This document shows, one piece after another, positions 25,048-34,836 of a stretch of DNA of 38,162 bases (the first letter of the stretch is position 1; every line of letters starts with the position of its first letter). Under the pieces are notes generated by a model that did not search any database, was not told the origin of the DNA, and saw only the letters and a list, made by a program, of their open reading frames with translations. The DNA is from Sphingomonadales bacterium CG_4_10_14_3_um_filter_58_15 (lineage in GTDB: Bacteria > Pseudomonadota > Alphaproteobacteria > Sphingomonadales > Sphingomonadaceae). The DNA is taken from the NCBI GenBank assembly GCA_002783865.1, contig PFJE01000073.1, forward strand, positions 1 through 38,162. Reading direction: 5' to 3'. Position numbers and translations under genes: made by a program.

Positions 25048-25494
25048 ATGATGATTCTGGAGGACGAGCAGGCAACCCTCAAGCTTGGGCAGGAACTTGG
25101 CGCGCTGCTGCAGGCGGGAGACCAGATTGCGCTGACCGGGACGCTTGGGGCCGGAAAAACAACCCTGGCGAGAGGTATCTTGGCAGGACTCGGCTATGCT
25201 GGGGAAGTACCCAGCCCGACCTTCGCGATTGTCCAGCAATATGAACCACCCGAAACCCGACTGCCCGTCGCCCATGTCGATCTGTACCGGATTGAAGACC
25301 CGGAGGAGATTCCCGAGCTTGGCTTGGACGATGTACTGATCGATGGCGCGATGATCGTTGAATGGCCAGACCGCCTGCCGGACAATTTCTGGAAGGATGC
25401 GCTCCATATTACGCTGGAAATAACTGCAGAGGGCAATCGCCGGTTGACTTGGACCGCCGGTAGCGCTTGGAACGAACGATGGCCACGGACATGA
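25048..25494 (+). CDS. tsaE: tRNA threonylcarbamoyladenosine synthesis ATPase TsaE
   Basis: TsaE is the P-loop ATPase that supports TsaB-TsaD in making N6-threonylcarbamoyladenosine at position 37 of ANN-decoding tRNAs. The 148-residue protein has Walker A GTLGAGKTTLARG near residues 31-43, the switch region VPSPTFAIVQQYE (about 54-66), HVDLYRIEDPEEI, and VEWPDRLPD near residue 108, all family signatures. The first two codons are both ATG; either start is possible. It lies four bases after divL and its stop overlaps the amgK start by ATGA, so it is within the long operon. Nothing is unusual apart from its companions, which belong to cell-cycle control and wall recycling. Confidence 0.95.
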   Translation: MMILEDEQATLKLGQELGALLQAGDQIALTGTLGAGKTTLARGILAGLGYAGEVPSPTFAIVQQYEPPETRLPVAHVDLYRIEDPEEIPELGLDDVLIDGAMIVEWPDRLPDNFWKDALHITLEITAEGNRRLTWTAGSAWNERWPRT

Positions 25495-26477
25495 AACCAC
25501 CCGCAAAAGCGGCAGAATTTTTGACACAATATGGGTGGGGCGATGCAGAGTTATTGCCCGTGGCAGGCGATGCCTCTTTCCGCCGCTATTTCCGCGTCCG
25601 CGACGGCGATCGCCGGGCTATCCTGATGGATGCGCCCCCGCCGCACGAGGACCCCCGGCCGTTTATCAATATTGCCGAATATCTGAAAAATTCCGGTTTT
25701 GCCGCGCCCGATATTTTTGCGCGCGATCTGGATCACGGTCTGGTCCTGCTGGAGGATTTCGGCGATCATCGCATGCGCGAGCATCTGGATCACCATCCCG
25801 AGGACGAGGACGCGATCTATCGGCAGGCCGTTGATCTGCTTCGGGATTTGCGCCAGGTGCCCGCAGCTGCCATTGCCCCATATGACGAAGCGCAATATCT
25901 GCGAGAAGCAAATTTGCTGACCGAATGGTATTGCCCGGCGCAGCAACTGGACGTGGATGCTGATAATTTTGAATCATGCTGGCGGAAAATTCTCCAGCCG
26001 GTCATTGCAGCGCAAAATCCGCCGGTCACGGTGATGCGCGATTATCATGCCGAAAATATCATGCTGCTCGAAGACGGCACGTTCGGCCTGCTCGATTTTC
26101 AGGATGCGCTGATCGGTCATCCCGCTTATGATCTGGTATCGATGTTGCAGGATGCCCGCCGTGATGTTTCGGATGATCTCGAAGAGAGCATGCTCGCTTA
26201 TTATCTGGCCGATCATGACCAGGACGCAGCCGAAGAGTTTCGCAGCCAATATGCCATCTTGGGCGCGCAGCGGAACACCAAGATCATCGGCATATTCACC
26301 CGGCTTTCTGTGCGGGACGGCAAGCAGCGCTATCTCGATTTTATGCCGAGAATGTGGCGGCTGCTGGAGAAAGACCTGCGCCATCCTGCGCTGGAACCGA
26401 TTGCGCAATGGTTCGACCAGAACATTCCCCGGGACGTGCGGAGCCGGCCAATCCCGGTATCGGTAAAGGCGACATGA
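25491..26477 (+). CDS. amgK: Aminoglycoside-phosphotransferase-fold sugar kinase AmgK (MurNAc/GlcNAc kinase)
   Basis: AmgK phosphorylates the anomeric hydroxyl of N-acetylmuramic acid (and GlcNAc), the first step of a peptidoglycan recycling route that bypasses de novo UDP-MurNAc synthesis. The 328-residue protein has the kinase fold with the ATP-lid segment VAGDASFRRYFRV, the catalytic loop VMRDYHAENIMLL, the metal motif LLDFQDALIGHPAYDL and SMLQDARRDV typical of this group. The start at 25491 overlaps the tsaE stop as ATGA; an ATG at 25479 with GGAA upstream is an alternative, and one at 25467 is less likely. The assignment as AmgK rather than antibiotic phosphotransferase rests on the adjacent murU gene and motifs. 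Substrate choice is inferred. Confidence 0.88.
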   Translation: MKPPAKAAEFLTQYGWGDAELLPVAGDASFRRYFRVRDGDRRAILMDAPPPHEDPRPFINIAEYLKNSGFAAPDIFARDLDHGLVLLEDFGDHRMREHLDHHPEDEDAIYRQAVDLLRDLRQVPAAAIAPYDEAQYLREANLLTEWYCPAQQLDVDADNFESCWRKILQPVIAAQNPPVTVMRDYHAENIMLLEDGTFGLLDFQDALIGHPAYDLVSMLQDARRDVSDDLEESMLAYYLADHDQDAAEEFRSQYAILGAQRNTKIIGIFTRLSVRDGKQRYLDFMPRMWRLLEKDLRHPALEPIAQWFDQNIPRDVRSRPIPVSVKAT

Positions 26478-27190
26478 CCAAGGTCGAAACCGCGATGATC
26501 ATGGCGGCCGGACTGGGCAAGCGTATGCGCCCGCTGACCGAGAACCGCCCGAAGCCGCTGGTTGAAGTGGCAGGCAAGGCGATGATCGATCACTGCTTTG
26601 AGAAGCTCGTCGAGGCGGGAATCGGCAAGGCCGTCGTGAATGTGCATTATCTTGCCGAGATGATGGAGGCGCATCTCGCCGCGCTGCCATATCCGGTCCA
26701 AATTCGCATTTCCGACGAGCGGGCGCAATTGTTGGAAACCGGAGGCGGACTGGTGAAAGCCGAGCCGATGATTGAGGAAGACAATTTCTTCTGCATCAAC
26801 AGCGACAATCTGTGGACTGACGGACCGATCAAAAGCCTGCACCAAGTGGCGCAAGCCTGGGACGAGGGCAAGATGGATGCGCTGTTGCTGCTGGTCCCGC
26901 GAAGCTCGGCGCACAATTACCAAGGTTCCGGTGATTTCCATCTCGATGACGAAAACCGGATTTCGCGCAAGCTGCCGGGACAGGAGGCACCGTTGATCTA
27001 TTCCGGTATCCAGCTGCTTTCCAAACGCCTGCTGCGCGACGCGCCTGCCGGACCTTTTTCGACGAATATATTCTGGGAGCGGGCAAGCGGTGAACGGCGC
27101 CTGTTTGGGCTGGTCCACGAAGGCGAATGGTTCGAGGTCGGCTCACCCGAAGCGATAGCGCCGACAGAAGCCGCGCTGGCGGATGTCTGA
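26474..27190 (+). CDS. murU: MurNAc-1-phosphate uridylyltransferase MurU
   Basis: MurU transfers UMP to MurNAc alpha-1-phosphate, giving UDP-MurNAc for cell-wall synthesis. The 238-residue protein has the sugar-nucleotidyltransferase signature AMIMAAGLGKRMRPLTENRPKPL at residues 7-29 (landmark), the NVHYLAEMM helix, and CINSDNLWTDG as metal-binding loop near residue 100. It is shorter than glucose-1-phosphate uridylyltransferases and lacks their C-terminal extension. The start at 26474 overlaps the amgK stop as ATGA, and the stop overlaps addB by eight bases. A longer upstream extension of the frame is antisense-like noise. The pairing with amgK is the strongest support for the MurU name; other NDP-sugar synthesis remains possible. 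Confidence 0.87.
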   Translation: MTKVETAMIMAAGLGKRMRPLTENRPKPLVEVAGKAMIDHCFEKLVEAGIGKAVVNVHYLAEMMEAHLAALPYPVQIRISDERAQLLETGGGLVKAEPMIEEDNFFCINSDNLWTDGPIKSLHQVAQAWDEGKMDALLLLVPRSSAHNYQGSGDFHLDDENRISRKLPGQEAPLIYSGIQLLSKRLLRDAPAGPFSTNIFWERASGERRLFGLVHEGEWFEVGSPEAIAPTEAALADV

Positions 27191-30182
27191 CCGCCGGCGG
27201 CCATCCATCTACAACATTGCCGCGCACGGCGGCTTTGCCGATGCGCTGGCGCAGGGACTGATCGACCGCTTTGCCAAGGACGTTTTCGGGCTGGCTCGGG
27301 GCCTGGTCATATTGCCCAATAACCGCGCCCAGCGTGCGCTGCAGGAAGCGTTCGTTCGGCTCAGCGAAAACGGATTGTTGCTGCCGCAAATGGCGGTGAT
27401 CGGCGATCTCGATCTGGATGAATCGATCGGCGTTGCGCTTGATTCCGGGGAACTGGCGCTCGATATTGCGCCGGCTGTCGATCCGATGGACCGACTGCTC
27501 ACCCTGGCGCAACTGATCCAGAAGGAAATCCGGCTGCGCGAGGATGCCATATTGGCCAAGGACGCGCTGCGGCTGGCGCGCGAATTCGCCCGCACGCTCG
27601 ACCAACTGACTATCGAGGAAATTTCGCTCGCCGATCTGATGAAAACGGAGCCGGACAGCCTGGACTTATCCAGCCACTGGCAGGATTCCTATCGCTTCTT
27701 CCTGATCATTGCCGAGAAGTGGCGCCAGCAGCTGGAAAAATGGCAGCGGGTAGATCAGGCGGCGCGCCGCAATGCGTTGTTCGATCATATCGCAAAAAGC
27801 TGGAAGACATCGCCACCCGATCATTTTGTTGTTGCAGCAGGGATTACTACCTCTGCGCCGGCAATTGCCCGTTTTCTCGAGACGATTTCTTTCATGCCCG
27901 CTGGCATGGTGGTGCTGCCCGATCTCGACCTGATCATGCCGGACGAGGAATGGGATTTACTGGGTCCGTTCCAGCCCGATCCGGATACCGGCTATGCCCC
28001 GCGCGCGCAGGAAACCCATCCGCAATATCAAATGAAATTGCTGCTCGACCGGATGTCGATCGCGCGCGGTGAAATCATGCGCTGGCCCCGCACCGGCGAA
28101 AGCGGCGCGGCCGCGAAGCGCAGCCGGGCGCTGAGCAATGCTTTTGCAATCCCGAAACTGACCGTACGCTGGCAGACACTGGAGAGCAGCGAACGCAGCC
28201 TGGCTGGCGTGCAGACGGTCGAGGCGAGCAACAGCGCGGAGGAAGCCCAGATCATTGCCCTGCTGGCCCGCGAGGCGCTGGAAGACCCGGATCAACGCGT
28301 CGCGATCGTTACGCCGGATCGGTCACTGGCGACGCGGATCTCGGCCCATCTGAAACGCTGGGACATTCAGGTCGATGATACCGCTGGCCAGCCGCTGGCG
28401 AAGCTGCCCGAAGGGGTGTTTTTCCTGAATCTGCTGGCGGCCGTCGCCGATGGATTTCCGCCTGCCGAATTTCTCGCCCTGCTCAAGCATCCGCTGGTGC
28501 AACGGGGGGAAAGGCGGCTTCAATGGCTGGACCATGTCCGCAAACTCGATCTGCTCCTGCGCGGCCCGCGTCCGGCGCCGGGACTGGCTGGCATCGACGC
28601 GCTATTGAAAGCAGAAAATCACCGGACCAAGAAACTGCGTGAGGCGATAGCGCCGTGGTGGCAGACCGTTCGTGCGATGTTCGCGCAAACCGAAAATCTG
28701 TTCGCGCCGCTGCTGGACTGGCCGCATCTTCTCGACCAGTTGCGGCAATTGGCCGAGACCCTGACCGAGGGCGCCATCTGGTCCGGCCCGGCCGGCAGGG
28801 AACTGGCCGAACTGCTGACGAAATTGCAGGTCCGGGCCGAAATGGGTCCGATCCGCATTGCGGCAAATGAACTGGCTGGATATTTCGAGACCCTGATGTC
28901 CGAAATATCGGTGCGGCCCCCCTATGGGGGGCATCCGCGCATCGCGCTTTACGGGCTCTTGGAAGCGCGTCTGCAACAGTCGGAACTGGTGATCTGCTGC
29001 GGCCTCAACGAAGGCAGCTGGCCGCAAGCGATTACGCCCGATCCCTGGCTCGCGCCGATGATCCGGAAATCGCTTGGCCTGCCGGCGCAGGAACGCCAGA
29101 TCGGTCTGTCCGCCCATGATCTGGTCGGAGCGATGGGCGCCAGGAAAGTGATCCTGTCCCGGGCGCGCCGCGACGATTCCGGACCGGCGATTGCCTCGCG
29201 CTTTCTGCTCCGCCTGAAAGGCATGTGCGGAGATTATCTGAAGGAACATCCGGATGCCCGCGTTTGGCTATCCGGGGTTGACCAGCCGGATATGGATCAG
29301 CCGAGCTATGCTCGCCCCGCTCCGATGCCGAGCGCAGAACAACGCCATGTCCCGATTTCGGTAACCCAGGTCGATAGCCTGATCGCCGATCCTTACTCTT
29401 TCTATGCGAAAAAAATCATGGGTTTTGCGTCGCTTGATCTGATCGACGCAGACCCCAGCGCTGCCTGGCGCGGCACCATCATCCACGACATTCTCGATCA
29501 ATGGGCCAAGCAGGACAATTATGCACCCGGCGCGCTGCGCCATCGGGCGCAAGCATTTCTCAACGATCCCGGCCTTCACCCGCTGATGCGCAGCCTGTGG
29601 GCGCCGCGTCTGCTCGAAGGGCTGGACTGGATCGCGGACACGGTTGCTGAAAATCGCAAGGCGGGCCGCGAACCACTCGCCTCGGAAATATACGGCAAAG
29701 CCGAGATTGCCGGTGTCGAACTGTCGGGCATCGCCGATCGCATCGACCGGATGCCAGATAACGGATTGGCGATTGTCGACTACAAAACTGGCGGCGCGCC
29801 CAGCAACAAGGCCGTGATCGAGGGTTATAATCTGCAACTCGGCCTGCTTGCGGCGATCGCCGAGCTTGGCGGCTTCAAGGATATTGAAGGCGAGGCCGTG
29901 GCCTTCGAATATTGGTCGCTGGCGAAAAAGGGTGGCACCGACAATTTTGGCCATGTTCGATCCCCGACGCAAGGGCGCGGCGACAATGTGATCGCGGCGG
30001 ATGCGATGGTTGACCATGCCGTCGCTCGGTTCAACGACGCCGCCGATCGCTATCTCAAGGGTGCGGAACCGATGACCGCCAAGCTGCACCCGGAATATGC
30101 CCGCTATGCCGACTATGACCAGCTGATGCGGCTCGAAGAATGGTACGGTCGCGCACCGGCGGAGATGCCCGATCATGAGTAG
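27183..30182 (+). CDS. addB: Double-strand break repair protein AddB
   Basis: AddB is the partner of AddA in the AddAB helicase-nuclease, which resects DNA ends for RecA-dependent repair. The 999-residue protein has the alphaproteobacterial form: an N-terminal inactive helicase-like part with LPNNRAQRALQEAF as degenerate P-loop region, and a C-terminal RecB-type nuclease domain with AAWRGTIIHDILDQW (about 759-773), GIADRIDRM, and IVDYKTGG with Asp866 and Lys868, then EGYNLQLGLLAAI. No four-cysteine iron-sulphur set of the Bacillus type is apparent. The start overlaps the murU stop by eight bases and the stop overlaps addA by eight bases, so both subunits are translated in coupled fashion. Repair genes behind wall-recycling genes is a known alphaproteobacterial order. 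Confidence 0.93.
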   Translation: MSDRRRPSIYNIAAHGGFADALAQGLIDRFAKDVFGLARGLVILPNNRAQRALQEAFVRLSENGLLLPQMAVIGDLDLDESIGVALDSGELALDIAPAVDPMDRLLTLAQLIQKEIRLREDAILAKDALRLAREFARTLDQLTIEEISLADLMKTEPDSLDLSSHWQDSYRFFLIIAEKWRQQLEKWQRVDQAARRNALFDHIAKSWKTSPPDHFVVAAGITTSAPAIARFLETISFMPAGMVVLPDLDLIMPDEEWDLLGPFQPDPDTGYAPRAQETHPQYQMKLLLDRMSIARGEIMRWPRTGESGAAAKRSRALSNAFAIPKLTVRWQTLESSERSLAGVQTVEASNSAEEAQIIALLAREALEDPDQRVAIVTPDRSLATRISAHLKRWDIQVDDTAGQPLAKLPEGVFFLNLLAAVADGFPPAEFLALLKHPLVQRGERRLQWLDHVRKLDLLLRGPRPAPGLAGIDALLKAENHRTKKLREAIAPWWQTVRAMFAQTENLFAPLLDWPHLLDQLRQLAETLTEGAIWSGPAGRELAELLTKLQVRAEMGPIRIAANELAGYFETLMSEISVRPPYGGHPRIALYGLLEARLQQSELVICCGLNEGSWPQAITPDPWLAPMIRKSLGLPAQERQIGLSAHDLVGAMGARKVILSRARRDDSGPAIASRFLLRLKGMCGDYLKEHPDARVWLSGVDQPDMDQPSYARPAPMPSAEQRHVPISVTQVDSLIADPYSFYAKKIMGFASLDLIDADPSAAWRGTIIHDILDQWAKQDNYAPGALRHRAQAFLNDPGLHPLMRSLWAPRLLEGLDWIADTVAENRKAGREPLASEIYGKAEIAGVELSGIADRIDRMPDNGLAIVDYKTGGAPSNKAVIEGYNLQLGLLAAIAELGGFKDIEGEAVAFEYWSLAKKGGTDNFGHVRSPTQGRGDNVIAADAMVDHAVARFNDAADRYLKGAEPMTAKLHPEYARYADYDQLMRLEEWYGRAPAEMPDHE

Positions 30183-33100
30183 CGGCAAGCCAAAAATCTT
30201 TCCACTGAAAGACAGACAAATCGATGCCGTTGAGCCGCAGACCAATATCTGGCTCAGCGCCTCTGCCGGCACCGGCAAGACCCAGGTTCTGACCGCACGG
30301 GTATTCCGGCTGCTGCTGACCGAAAAGGTCGATCCCGAACATATATTGTGTTTGACCTTCACCAAGGCGGGCGCGGCCGAAATGGCGGAGCGGATCAACC
30401 GGCAACTCGCTGCCTGGGTCCGGATGGACGACACCTTGTTGGCCAATGACCTGAAAGCCATCGGCGCATCAACCGGTCCGGAAACCAGAGCGTGCGCACG
30501 CACCCTGTTTGCGCATGTCCTCGATGCGCAGGGCGGCGGGCTGCGGATCATGACGATCCACGGCTTCTGCCAGTCCCTGCTTGCGTCCTTTCCGGAAGAG
30601 GCGGGGATGGCCTCGATGTTCAAGCCGATCGAGGCGCGCGACCAGAAAATTCTCGCTCGTGAAGCTCTGGGCGATCTGCTGCTCGAAGAAGAGCGGGCAG
30701 GGCGCCCGGAGATTATTGAAGCGATCCAGCGTCTCAGCGTGCGGATGGGCGAAGAGGCGACCGAGCAATTTCTAATGGATTGTGCGGCAAAAGCCGATGC
30801 GATGGAATTTTTGCCGACCGGCGTGCTACCCTTTGTCAGGCCAATGCTGGGTCTGCCGATTGATGGCGATGCGCAATCGTGGTTGGCGGATCGCTGCACC
30901 GATGAAGCGATAGATCTCCGTTCGATCACCTTGTTGCGCGACGCGATGGCGGAATCCGGCGGCAAGAAGGAACAGGAGCGGCAATTGGCGATCCGCCTCT
31001 GGCTGACCCTCAATCCGCAGGAGCGCGCGGCCGCCTTGCCGGATGTTCATCTGGCCTGGGCGACCAAGACCACCGGTGCGCCGCCCAAGGCGACCAAGGG
31101 ACTGCTCAAAGCCCTGCCGGACTATGATTTTATTGCCGGATCCCTGTTCGAATGGAGCAACGGCCTGCTCGAAAAAGCGGTTCTGTTTGACTATGCCGGT
31201 CTGTTCGCCGGCGCACTCGAAGCCGGACAGGCTTTCTATTATCGCTATCGCGACGCCAAGAGGTTGCACGGCGTCGTCGATTTCGACGACATGATCCGGA
31301 TGACCGCGCGTCTCTTGCAGAAAAGCGATATGGCAGCCTGGATCCGCTACAAGCTCGACCAGCGCACCGATCATATATTGATCGACGAAGCGCAGGATAC
31401 CAATCTGGCGCAATGGGAGATCGTCCGGGCGCTGGCTGGCGAGTTTTTTGCCGGTATCGGGGCCGATCCGGAGCGGCACCGGACGCTGTTCACGGTTGGT
31501 GACTTTAAACAGGCGATTTTCGGCTTTCAGGGCACCAGCCCGCATAATTACGCCAATGCGAGGACCGAGTTTTTTGCGCTGGCGGAGGCGTCTGAACAGC
31601 CATTCGGCGACTTGTCGCTGGACCGTAGTTTCCGTTCGACACCGCCTATCCTCGACGTCGTCGACGCAACACTGGAACAGCTCAGCCATGAGCAATTGGG
31701 GCTGAATCATCGGGTCCCCGACCATCGCAGTAACTATCCCGACGCCAGCGGTAGCGTGACCTTGTGGAAGCCGATTGCCGACACCAGCGACGCTGATGAC
31801 GAGGATGAGGAATCCTGGGCCAGCGAAGAAAAACGGGTCTTCGCCCAGCAGCTTGCGCTGCAGATCAAGCAATGGCTGTCACCGGAAAATCCGCTCTGGC
31901 TCGATCGGCAAAACCGGGCCCTGCAACCCAAAGACATATTGATATTGGTCAGCAAGCGCGACGAGCTCAGCGCTCTTATAGTCGCTCGCCTGTTTGCCGA
32001 GAAAGTCCCGGTGGCCGGAATCGACCGGATCCGGCTGAACCAGCCGCTGGTGGTGCAGGATCTGCTGGCCGCGATCCGCTTTGTGTTGCAGCCCAATGAT
32101 GATCTCAATCTCGCCAGCCTGGCTGTATCGCCGTTGCTCGGCTGGTCGCAGGAAGATCTGCTGGCGCGCGGCTACCGCGGCAAGGCCAATAGTGAGAAGA
32201 GCCTTTGGGAGTTTTTGCGCCGCCAAGATGGGCTGGGTGAACAGATCCAGCCGTTGATGCAATTGCTGGCGATGGCGGACTTCAACACGCCCTACCAGTT
32301 CCTCGAAACCATATTGTCGGGGCCGATGCAGGGCAGACGCAAATTGCTGTCGCGTCTCAGTCACGCCGCTGTAGATCCGCTCGACGAACTGCTGGCTACG
32401 GCTCTGGCCTTTGAACGGGATCATATCCCGACCCTGCAGGGCTTTCTCGACTGGTTTGATCGTGGCGATGTCGAAATCAAGCGCGAGCAGGTCGAGGGCG
32501 GCAATGAAGTGCGGCTGATGACCGTGCATGGCGCAAAAGGGTTGCAGGCGCCGCTGGTAATATTGGCCAATGCGACCTTCGATCCGGCAAGCAAGAAAAG
32601 TGGCGGCTTTGCCATCAAGCTGGGCGAGGGGACCGATCGCGAACTGGAATATCCGGTCGTTCCGGTGCGCAAGGCGGAGCGTGTCGGCATATTGGCCGAA
32701 CATGCCGCTTATGCCGACAAGGTCGCTATGGAAGAACATTGGCGGTTGCTCTACGTCGCGATGACCCGGGCGGAAGAACATCTGGTGGTTGCCGGTGTTC
32801 TGGGACCACGAGCGAAAGGCGAAGTTCCGGAATTGAGCTGGTATGGTGCCATTGAGCGCGGCCTGATGGCGCTAGGGAGTGACTGGCGCGAAGATCCGGA
32901 CTGGCTTGCGGTGCGAGAGTATCGCACAGAGAGCCAGAACAAGCCGGCGATATCGTCCGCCATCGAAGGGGCCCCCGATCAGGATGAGGCCAAAGCGCCG
33001 TTACCCGATTGGCTGTTCAAACCGGCACCGGAAGAATCGCGACCACCGCGCCCCCTGTCCCCGTCGCATCTCGGCCCCGATGATGCCAGCAATCCGCCAC

Positions 33101-33627
33101 CCGACCTGAATATGCGCGATGCTGCCGAACGCGGCATATTGCTGCACAGCCTGTTCCAGCGCTTGCCGAACATCGAACCGGAACGGCGCAAGGACGTTGC
33201 CGACCGCTGGCTTGCAAAACAAAAGCAGGTGGCAGACCCGGCTCGCCGCGCCGAGATTATCGGGACAGTTTTGTCGGTGATGGACAATCCGATATGGTCC
33301 GCCCTGTTCGCGCCGGAAAGTCTGGCAGAAGCGCCGGTCGCTGCGGTTGTGGGGGACCATGTGATATCCGGTACCGTCGACCGTTTGCTGATTACCGATG
33401 ATCAGATTTTTGTCGTCGATTTCAAAACCGGTCGCGGCGTTCCTGCCCATGCCGAGCAGGCCCCGGTCGCCTATCTCCGGCAAATGGCCGCTTATGTCGC
33501 GGCGCTGGAAAAGATCTTTCCGGAGCGTCCGATCAAGGCTGGTCTGCTCTATTCGCATGGGCCGGTAATGCTGGAGCTTTCGTCCGATTTGATCGAGCAG
33601 CACAAGCCCGGCTATGAGCCGATATGA
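30175..33627 (+). CDS. addA: Double-strand break repair helicase AddA
   Basis: AddA is the UvrD-type helicase and nuclease subunit of AddAB. The 1150-residue protein has Walker A SASAGTGKTQVLTARV (Lys35), LCLTFTKAGAAEMAERI as motif Ia, VDFDDMIRMTARLL, LIDEAQDTNLAQWEI as motif II, VGDFKQAIFGFQG as motif III, HGAKGLQAPLVILAN as motif V, LYVAMTRAEEHLVVAG as motif VI, and a C-terminal nuclease with ISGTVDRLL and VVDFKTGRG (Asp1082, Lys1084). No catalytic residue appears lost. It is eight bases into addB and 75 bases before trxA, which may have its own promoter. It is the last member of the divL operon by spacing. Confidence 0.95.
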   Translation: MSSGKPKIFPLKDRQIDAVEPQTNIWLSASAGTGKTQVLTARVFRLLLTEKVDPEHILCLTFTKAGAAEMAERINRQLAAWVRMDDTLLANDLKAIGASTGPETRACARTLFAHVLDAQGGGLRIMTIHGFCQSLLASFPEEAGMASMFKPIEARDQKILAREALGDLLLEEERAGRPEIIEAIQRLSVRMGEEATEQFLMDCAAKADAMEFLPTGVLPFVRPMLGLPIDGDAQSWLADRCTDEAIDLRSITLLRDAMAESGGKKEQERQLAIRLWLTLNPQERAAALPDVHLAWATKTTGAPPKATKGLLKALPDYDFIAGSLFEWSNGLLEKAVLFDYAGLFAGALEAGQAFYYRYRDAKRLHGVVDFDDMIRMTARLLQKSDMAAWIRYKLDQRTDHILIDEAQDTNLAQWEIVRALAGEFFAGIGADPERHRTLFTVGDFKQAIFGFQGTSPHNYANARTEFFALAEASEQPFGDLSLDRSFRSTPPILDVVDATLEQLSHEQLGLNHRVPDHRSNYPDASGSVTLWKPIADTSDADDEDEESWASEEKRVFAQQLALQIKQWLSPENPLWLDRQNRALQPKDILILVSKRDELSALIVARLFAEKVPVAGIDRIRLNQPLVVQDLLAAIRFVLQPNDDLNLASLAVSPLLGWSQEDLLARGYRGKANSEKSLWEFLRRQDGLGEQIQPLMQLLAMADFNTPYQFLETILSGPMQGRRKLLSRLSHAAVDPLDELLATALAFERDHIPTLQGFLDWFDRGDVEIKREQVEGGNEVRLMTVHGAKGLQAPLVILANATFDPASKKSGGFAIKLGEGTDRELEYPVVPVRKAERVGILAEHAAYADKVAMEEHWRLLYVAMTRAEEHLVVAGVLGPRAKGEVPELSWYGAIERGLMALGSDWREDPDWLAVREYRTESQNKPAISSAIEGAPDQDEAKAPLPDWLFKPAPEESRPPRPLSPSHLGPDDASNPPPDLNMRDAAERGILLHSLFQRLPNIEPERRKDVADRWLAKQKQVADPARRAEIIGTVLSVMDNPIWSALFAPESLAEAPVAAVVGDHVISGTVDRLLITDDQIFVVDFKTGRGVPAHAEQAPVAYLRQMAAYVAALEKIFPERPIKAGLLYSHGPVMLELSSDLIEQHKPGYEPI

Positions 33628-33702
33628 AAATCCTTTCCGCCACAGCGCTTGAGCGCAGGCCCCATCATACCTAAATAGGGTTTAAACAATTGGAGATTCG
33701 TT

Positions 33703-34029
33703 ATGGCTACCAAAGCAATTACCGACGCAAGTTTTGAAGGCGACGTCCTGAAAGCGGACGGTCCTGTGCTCGTCGATTTCTGGGCGGAATGGTGCGGTCC
33801 TTGCAAAATGATCGGCCCCGCGCTGGAAGAAATCAGCAATGAAATGTTGGGTAAGGTAACGATCGCAAAGCTCAATATCGACGACAGCCCGGATGCGCCG
33901 GCAAAATATGGCGTCCGTGGCATTCCGACCATGATCCTGTTCAACAACGGCGTTCCGGTTGAAACCAAGGTCGGCGCGGCTCCGAAAAGCCAGCTTAAGT
34001 CTTGGCTCGAGTCCAGCCTGCCCGCCTAA
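33703..34029 (+). CDS. trxA: Thioredoxin TrxA
   Basis: Thioredoxin 1, the general dithiol reductant of the cytoplasm. The 108-residue protein has the full fold with the active-site motif WCGPC in [14 protein letters not shown], the cis-proline in GIPTMILF and the [10 protein letters not shown] helix. TTGGAG precedes the start with good spacing. It follows addA by 75 bases in a gap containing a CCTAAATAGG palindrome and has probably its own promoter as well as read-through. The stop overlaps the stop of the inositol-monophosphatase-family gene on the other strand by four bases. It would serve the cysteine-type peroxidase at 15143 among other targets. Confidence 0.97.
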   Translation: MATKAITDASFEGDVLKADGPVLVDFWAEWCGPCKMIGPALEEISNEMLGKVTIAKLNIDDSPDAPAKYGVRGIPTMILFNNGVPVETKVGAAPKSQLKSWLESSLPA

Positions 34030-34832
34030 ATTCTGAAGATATCCCCAAGCTGCTCGGCGGCCTCGTCCCAGAGTTTCGGTGACGAGGCACCGAGCAGTCC
34101 CTTTTTGCGGTCCGCGGGGCGGTATGTCGATCCGTTCCAGCGCGCACATTTTCCGCCGGCTTCGTTGAGAAACAACACCCCGGACGCATGATCCCATGGC
34201 AGGGTGCGGTGGAATATGGAAAGATGGTTGGTGCCTTGCACCAGTCGCGGATATTGCTCGGCGGCGCAGCGCGGAATGTCGACTATCTCATAGTGAGGTT
34301 GAGCAGCGGCCAGCAGAGTTTCTCGCTCTTCCGGCGTCATAAATCCCGTCGCCAGAGCCGCCACAGGGCGGTCGGGATGGTCCTCGGGTACCGTAATCCG
34401 TTCCCCATTCATCCAGGCACCTCCATTTTTAGCGGCATGGCAGATTCGCCCCGTTAGCGGATCATAGAGCCAGCCTGCAACGGTTTCATCCTCTTCGGCA
34501 AGCGCAATCATGATCCCGAAAGGTGGCTTTCCGGCGGCGTAATTGCCGGTGCCATCGATCGGATCGATGATCCAAACCTGACCATCCGCCAGTTGATCCA
34601 GCACCGTCTCATCGCCGGCAAAGGCCTCTTCTCCAACGATTTTCGCTTCCGGCAGCAGCGCCGCGAGCGCCCCTTCGATAAATTCCTCGCTCAGCTTGTC
34701 GGCGACGGTGACAAGGTCGCCCGGCGTCTTCTCGTCAATCTGGTGGGATTTCAGATTCTGATAATAAGGTAGCACGATATCGCGCGACGCGTTTTCGATG
34801 ATATCGAGAACGGGCTGATAGAGTTCGTGCAA
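34026..34832 (-). CDS. Inositol monophosphatase family protein (possibly HisN-like)
   Basis: A magnesium-dependent, lithium-sensitive type phosphatase. The 268-residue protein has the family motifs VGEEAF (Glu68) and [15 protein letters not shown] (Asp90 and Asp93) and the late [17 protein letters not shown]. The substrate may be inositol phosphate, histidinol phosphate or 3'-phosphoadenosine 5'-phosphate; length and motifs cannot decide. It starts four bases after the argJ stop on the same strand, so it is probably co-transcribed with arginine synthesis, which slightly favours an amino-acid role (HisN) but does not prove it. The stop overlaps that of trxA in convergent fashion, with shared triplet bases and no visible terminator for either gene. 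Confidence 0.88.
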   Translation of the reverse strand: MHELYQPVLDIIENASRDIVLPYYQNLKSHQIDEKTPGDLVTVADKLSEEFIEGALAALLPEAKIVGEEAFAGDETVLDQLADGQVWIIDPIDGTGNYAAGKPPFGIMIALAEEDETVAGWLYDPLTGRICHAAKNGGAWMNGERITVPEDHPDRPVAALATGFMTPEERETLLAAAQPHYEIVDIPRCAAEQYPRLVQGTNHLSIFHRTLPWDHASGVLFLNEAGGKCARWNGSTYRPADRKKGLLGASSPKLWDEAAEQLGDIFRI

Positions 34833-34836
34833 GGCG

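Noticed and set aside
29268-31013. Long minus-strand open frame (581 codons) across addB and addA
   Set aside because: Low-complexity composition without motifs, lying opposite two firmly identified genes.
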